The position numbers and the translations under genes were made by a program. A DNA stretch of 7,430 bases from Roseovarius sp. (GTDB taxonomy: Bacteria > Pseudomonadota > Alphaproteobacteria > Rhodobacterales > Rhodobacteraceae). Position 1 is the stretch's first letter, and every line of letters begins with the position of its first letter. The stretch is from the NCBI GenBank assembly GCA_021767845.1, contig JAASSQ010000142.1, forward strand, positions 1 to 7,430, given 5' to 3'. Shown here piece after piece: positions 6,161-7,430 of this stretch. The notes under the pieces were generated by a model that saw only the letters and a list, made by a program, of their open reading frames with translations, was not told the DNA's origin and ran no database searches.

Positions 6161-7012
6161 ATGAAAATCGGCAGGTCCCGTGCAACGCTGATCGGTGCAA
6201 TCGTTCTGGGGCTCGGTCTTGCGGGCTGCGGCGGGACCGACGGGCGCGTCGCGCGCGGCGAAGTCGATTTCGAGGACTACACGGCCAAGCAGATTTTCGA
6301 ACGCGCCGAGTATGATCTCGCGCGCAACCGCGCGGGCCGCGCCGCCGAAATCTTCGGCGAGGTGGAGCGCCTCTATCCCTACTCGGACTGGGCGAAACGC
6401 GCCGTCATCATGCAGGCCTATGCCTACCACCAGGACGAGGATTACGAGAACAGCCGCGCTGCCGCGCAGCGGTTCATCGACTTCTACCCGACCGACGAGG
6501 ATGCGGCCTACGCGCAATATCTTCTGGCGCTCAGCTACTACGACCAGATCGACGAGGTCGGCCGCGACCAGGGCCTGACCTTCCAGGCGCTGCAATCCCT
6601 GCGCCAGGTGATCGAACGCTACCCCGACAGCGAATACGCCCGCTCGTCGATCCTGAAATTCGACCTCGCCTTCGATCACCTCGCCGCCAAGGAGATGGAA
6701 ATCGGGCGCTACTACCTCAAGCGCGATCACTTCGCCGCCGCGATCAACCGGTTCCGCGTGGTGGTCGAGGATTTCCAGACGACCAGCCACACGCCCGAGG
6801 CCCTGCACCGCCTGGTGGAGGCGTATCTGTCGCTCGGCCTGACCGACGAGGCGCGCACCGCGGGCGCCATCCTGGGCTACAACTTCCGTGGCACGGAATG
6901 GTACGAGGACAGCTACAAGCTGCTGACCGGGCAGGGCCTGACCCTCGAGGCGGCGGGCGACAATTGGCTGAACAGGATTTATCGCCAGATGATCCAGGGC
7001 CGCTGGCTGTAA
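6161..7012 (+). CDS. bamD: Outer-membrane assembly lipoprotein BamD
   Basis: Periplasmic lipoprotein of the BAM complex, which folds beta-barrel proteins into the outer membrane; BamD contacts BamA and is the other broadly essential subunit. The product is 283 residues, about 40 longer than E. coli BamD. Residues 1-22 form a lipoprotein signal: basic start MKIGRSR, hydrophobic core, then the lipobox LAGC with lipidated Cys23. The residues after Cys are Gly-Gly, not the Asp that retains lipoproteins in the inner membrane. The body (about 42-243) is helical and fits five TPR-like repeats, with phrases such as AEIFGEVERLYPYSDWA, RFIDFYPTDEDAAYAQY and VIERYPDSEYARSS (LYP/FYP/RYP turns) typical of BamD. 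A C-terminal tail of about 40 residues follows, with aromatic residues. It was formerly annotated as ComL. It stops 36 nt before recN, so the two may be co-transcribed. Confidence 0.96.
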   Translation: MKIGRSRATLIGAIVLGLGLAGCGGTDGRVARGEVDFEDYTAKQIFERAEYDLARNRAGRAAEIFGEVERLYPYSDWAKRAVIMQAYAYHQDEDYENSRAAAQRFIDFYPTDEDAAYAQYLLALSYYDQIDEVGRDQGLTFQALQSLRQVIERYPDSEYARSSILKFDLAFDHLAAKEMEIGRYYLKRDHFAAAINRFRVVVEDFQTTSHTPEALHRLVEAYLSLGLTDEARTAGAILGYNFRGTEWYEDSYKLLTGQGLTLEAAGDNWLNRIYRQMIQGRWL

Positions 7013-7015
7013 GGG

Positions 7016-7036
7016 GGCGGCGGGCGAACCGCTGCC
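7016..7036 (+). other. Hairpin between bamD and recN
   Basis: GGCGGCGG (7016-7023) pairs with CCGCTGCC (7029-7036) through eight pairs, one G-U, around a 5-nt GCGAA loop. It starts four bases after the bamD stop and ends at the edge of the likely recN ribosome-binding bases (GGGA, 7037-7040). No T-run follows. It could protect the bamD 3' end or lower recN translation. Confidence 0.5.
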
Positions 7037-7048
7037 GGGATGCAACCT

Positions 7049-7430
7049 ATGCTGCGCGCGCTTGACATCAGGGACATACTCATCATCGACCACCTGGAGC
7101 TGGCCTTCCGGCCGGGTCTGAACGTGTTGACCGGCGAAACCGGGGCGGGCAAATCCATCCTGCTCGACTCGCTGGGGTTCGTGCTGGGCTGGCGCGGCCG
7201 GGCCGAACTGGTCCGGCAGGGCGCCGAGCAGGGCGAGGTCGTGGCCGAATTCGACCTGCCCGAAGGCCACCCTGCGCGTGCGATCCTCCAAGATGCGGGC
7301 TTGCCCGCCGGTGACGAACTGATCCTGCGGCGCGTCAACACGCGCGACGGGCGCAAGACCGCCTGGGTCAATGACCGCCGCTGCTCGGGCGAGGTGCTGC
7401 GCCGGCTGTCGGACACGCTGGTGGAATTGC
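7049..7430 (+). CDS. recN: DNA repair protein RecN, 3'-partial at window edge
   Basis: Cytoplasmic SMC-like ATPase acting early in recombinational repair of double-strand breaks. The 127 visible residues cover the N-terminal half of the ATPase head. They start MLRALDIRDILIIDHLELAF, the usual RecN opening strand, then show the Walker A motif GETGAGKS (29-36), SLGFVLGWRGRAELVRQG (41-58) and LILRRVNTRDGRKTAWVND (91-109, with the RecN-like LRR and DGR). The remaining coiled-coil and Walker B parts lie beyond the window. ATG 7049 is preferred because it matches the family N-terminus and has GGGA 8 nt upstream. An in-frame ATG at 7040 would add only MQP but has no good ribosome-binding site. No alphaproteobacterial LexA box (GAAC-N7-GAAC) is seen just upstream, so direct SOS control at this position is not supported. 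Confidence 0.95.
   Translation, partial: MLRALDIRDILIIDHLELAFRPGLNVLTGETGAGKSILLDSLGFVLGWRGRAELVRQGAEQGEVVAEFDLPEGHPARAILQDAGLPAGDELILRRVNTRDGRKTAWVNDRRCSGEVLRRLSDTLVEL

Noticed and set aside
7013..7048. LexA/SOS box upstream of recN
   Set aside because: One GAAC is present at 7026-7029, but the bases seven positions later are GGGA, not GAAC. The single half lies within a hairpin loop and arm.
6089..7291. A 400-codon minus-strand open frame across bamD and recN
   Set aside because: It spans two certain plus-strand genes and the gap between them and shows no family motif. It is a GC-bias shadow, as are the minus-strand frames at 1705-2538 and 5156-6022.
1..7430. Mobile elements, CRISPR arrays, tRNA or rRNA genes, or an unknown accessory system
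   Set aside because: The window is filled by seven conserved housekeeping genes with short gaps. No inverted terminal repeats, spaced repeats, RNA-gene structure or shift in composition suggests insertion.

Overview
The window is a stretch of the chromosomal division and cell wall (dcw) cluster of a GC-rich alphaproteobacterium, most likely a member of the Rhodobacterales (Roseobacter/Rhodobacter group). The gene order is ddl - ftsQ - ftsA - ftsZ - lpxC - bamD - recN, with every gene on the + strand. The lineage call rests on three things: this gene order, the long glutamine/proline-rich FtsZ linker ending in IPAFLRRQAN, and the N-terminal FtsA sequence, which looks alphaproteobacterial. Genus and species cannot be settled from the sequence alone.

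Layout. Bases 1-879 carry ddl (D-Ala-D-Ala ligase), missing its first few codons at the window edge. ftsQ (867-1733) overlaps the end of ddl by 13 nt, and ftsA (1738-3072) follows ftsQ after 4 nt, so these three look like one translationally packed operon. A 179-nt, locally AT-rich gap (3073-3251) with an imperfect palindrome and a leader hairpin separates ftsA from ftsZ (3252-4913). A clear Rho-independent terminator (4933-4960) closes ftsZ. A second regulatory gap (4961-5134) precedes lpxC, which appears to start at TTG (5135-6049). A third, 111-nt gap with a weak promoter-like sequence and a GC-rich hairpin precedes bamD (6161-7012). After a 36-nt spacer that contains an 8-bp hairpin, recN begins at 7049 and runs off the right edge.

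How the genes work together. Ddl makes the D-Ala-D-Ala dipeptide of the peptidoglycan stem. FtsZ forms the cytoplasmic ring, FtsA tethers it to the inner membrane, and FtsQ links it to the periplasmic divisome. LpxC commits UDP-3-O-acyl-GlcNAc to lipid A, and BamD helps fold outer-membrane proteins. RecN serves double-strand-break repair. The segment therefore couples septation to synthesis of all three envelope layers, with a repair gene at the end.

Novelty. I found no mobile element, CRISPR array, RNA gene or unknown gene. All coding sequence belongs to well-known families. The points worth a second look are in the non-coding gaps, the lpxC start codon and the FtsZ linker.
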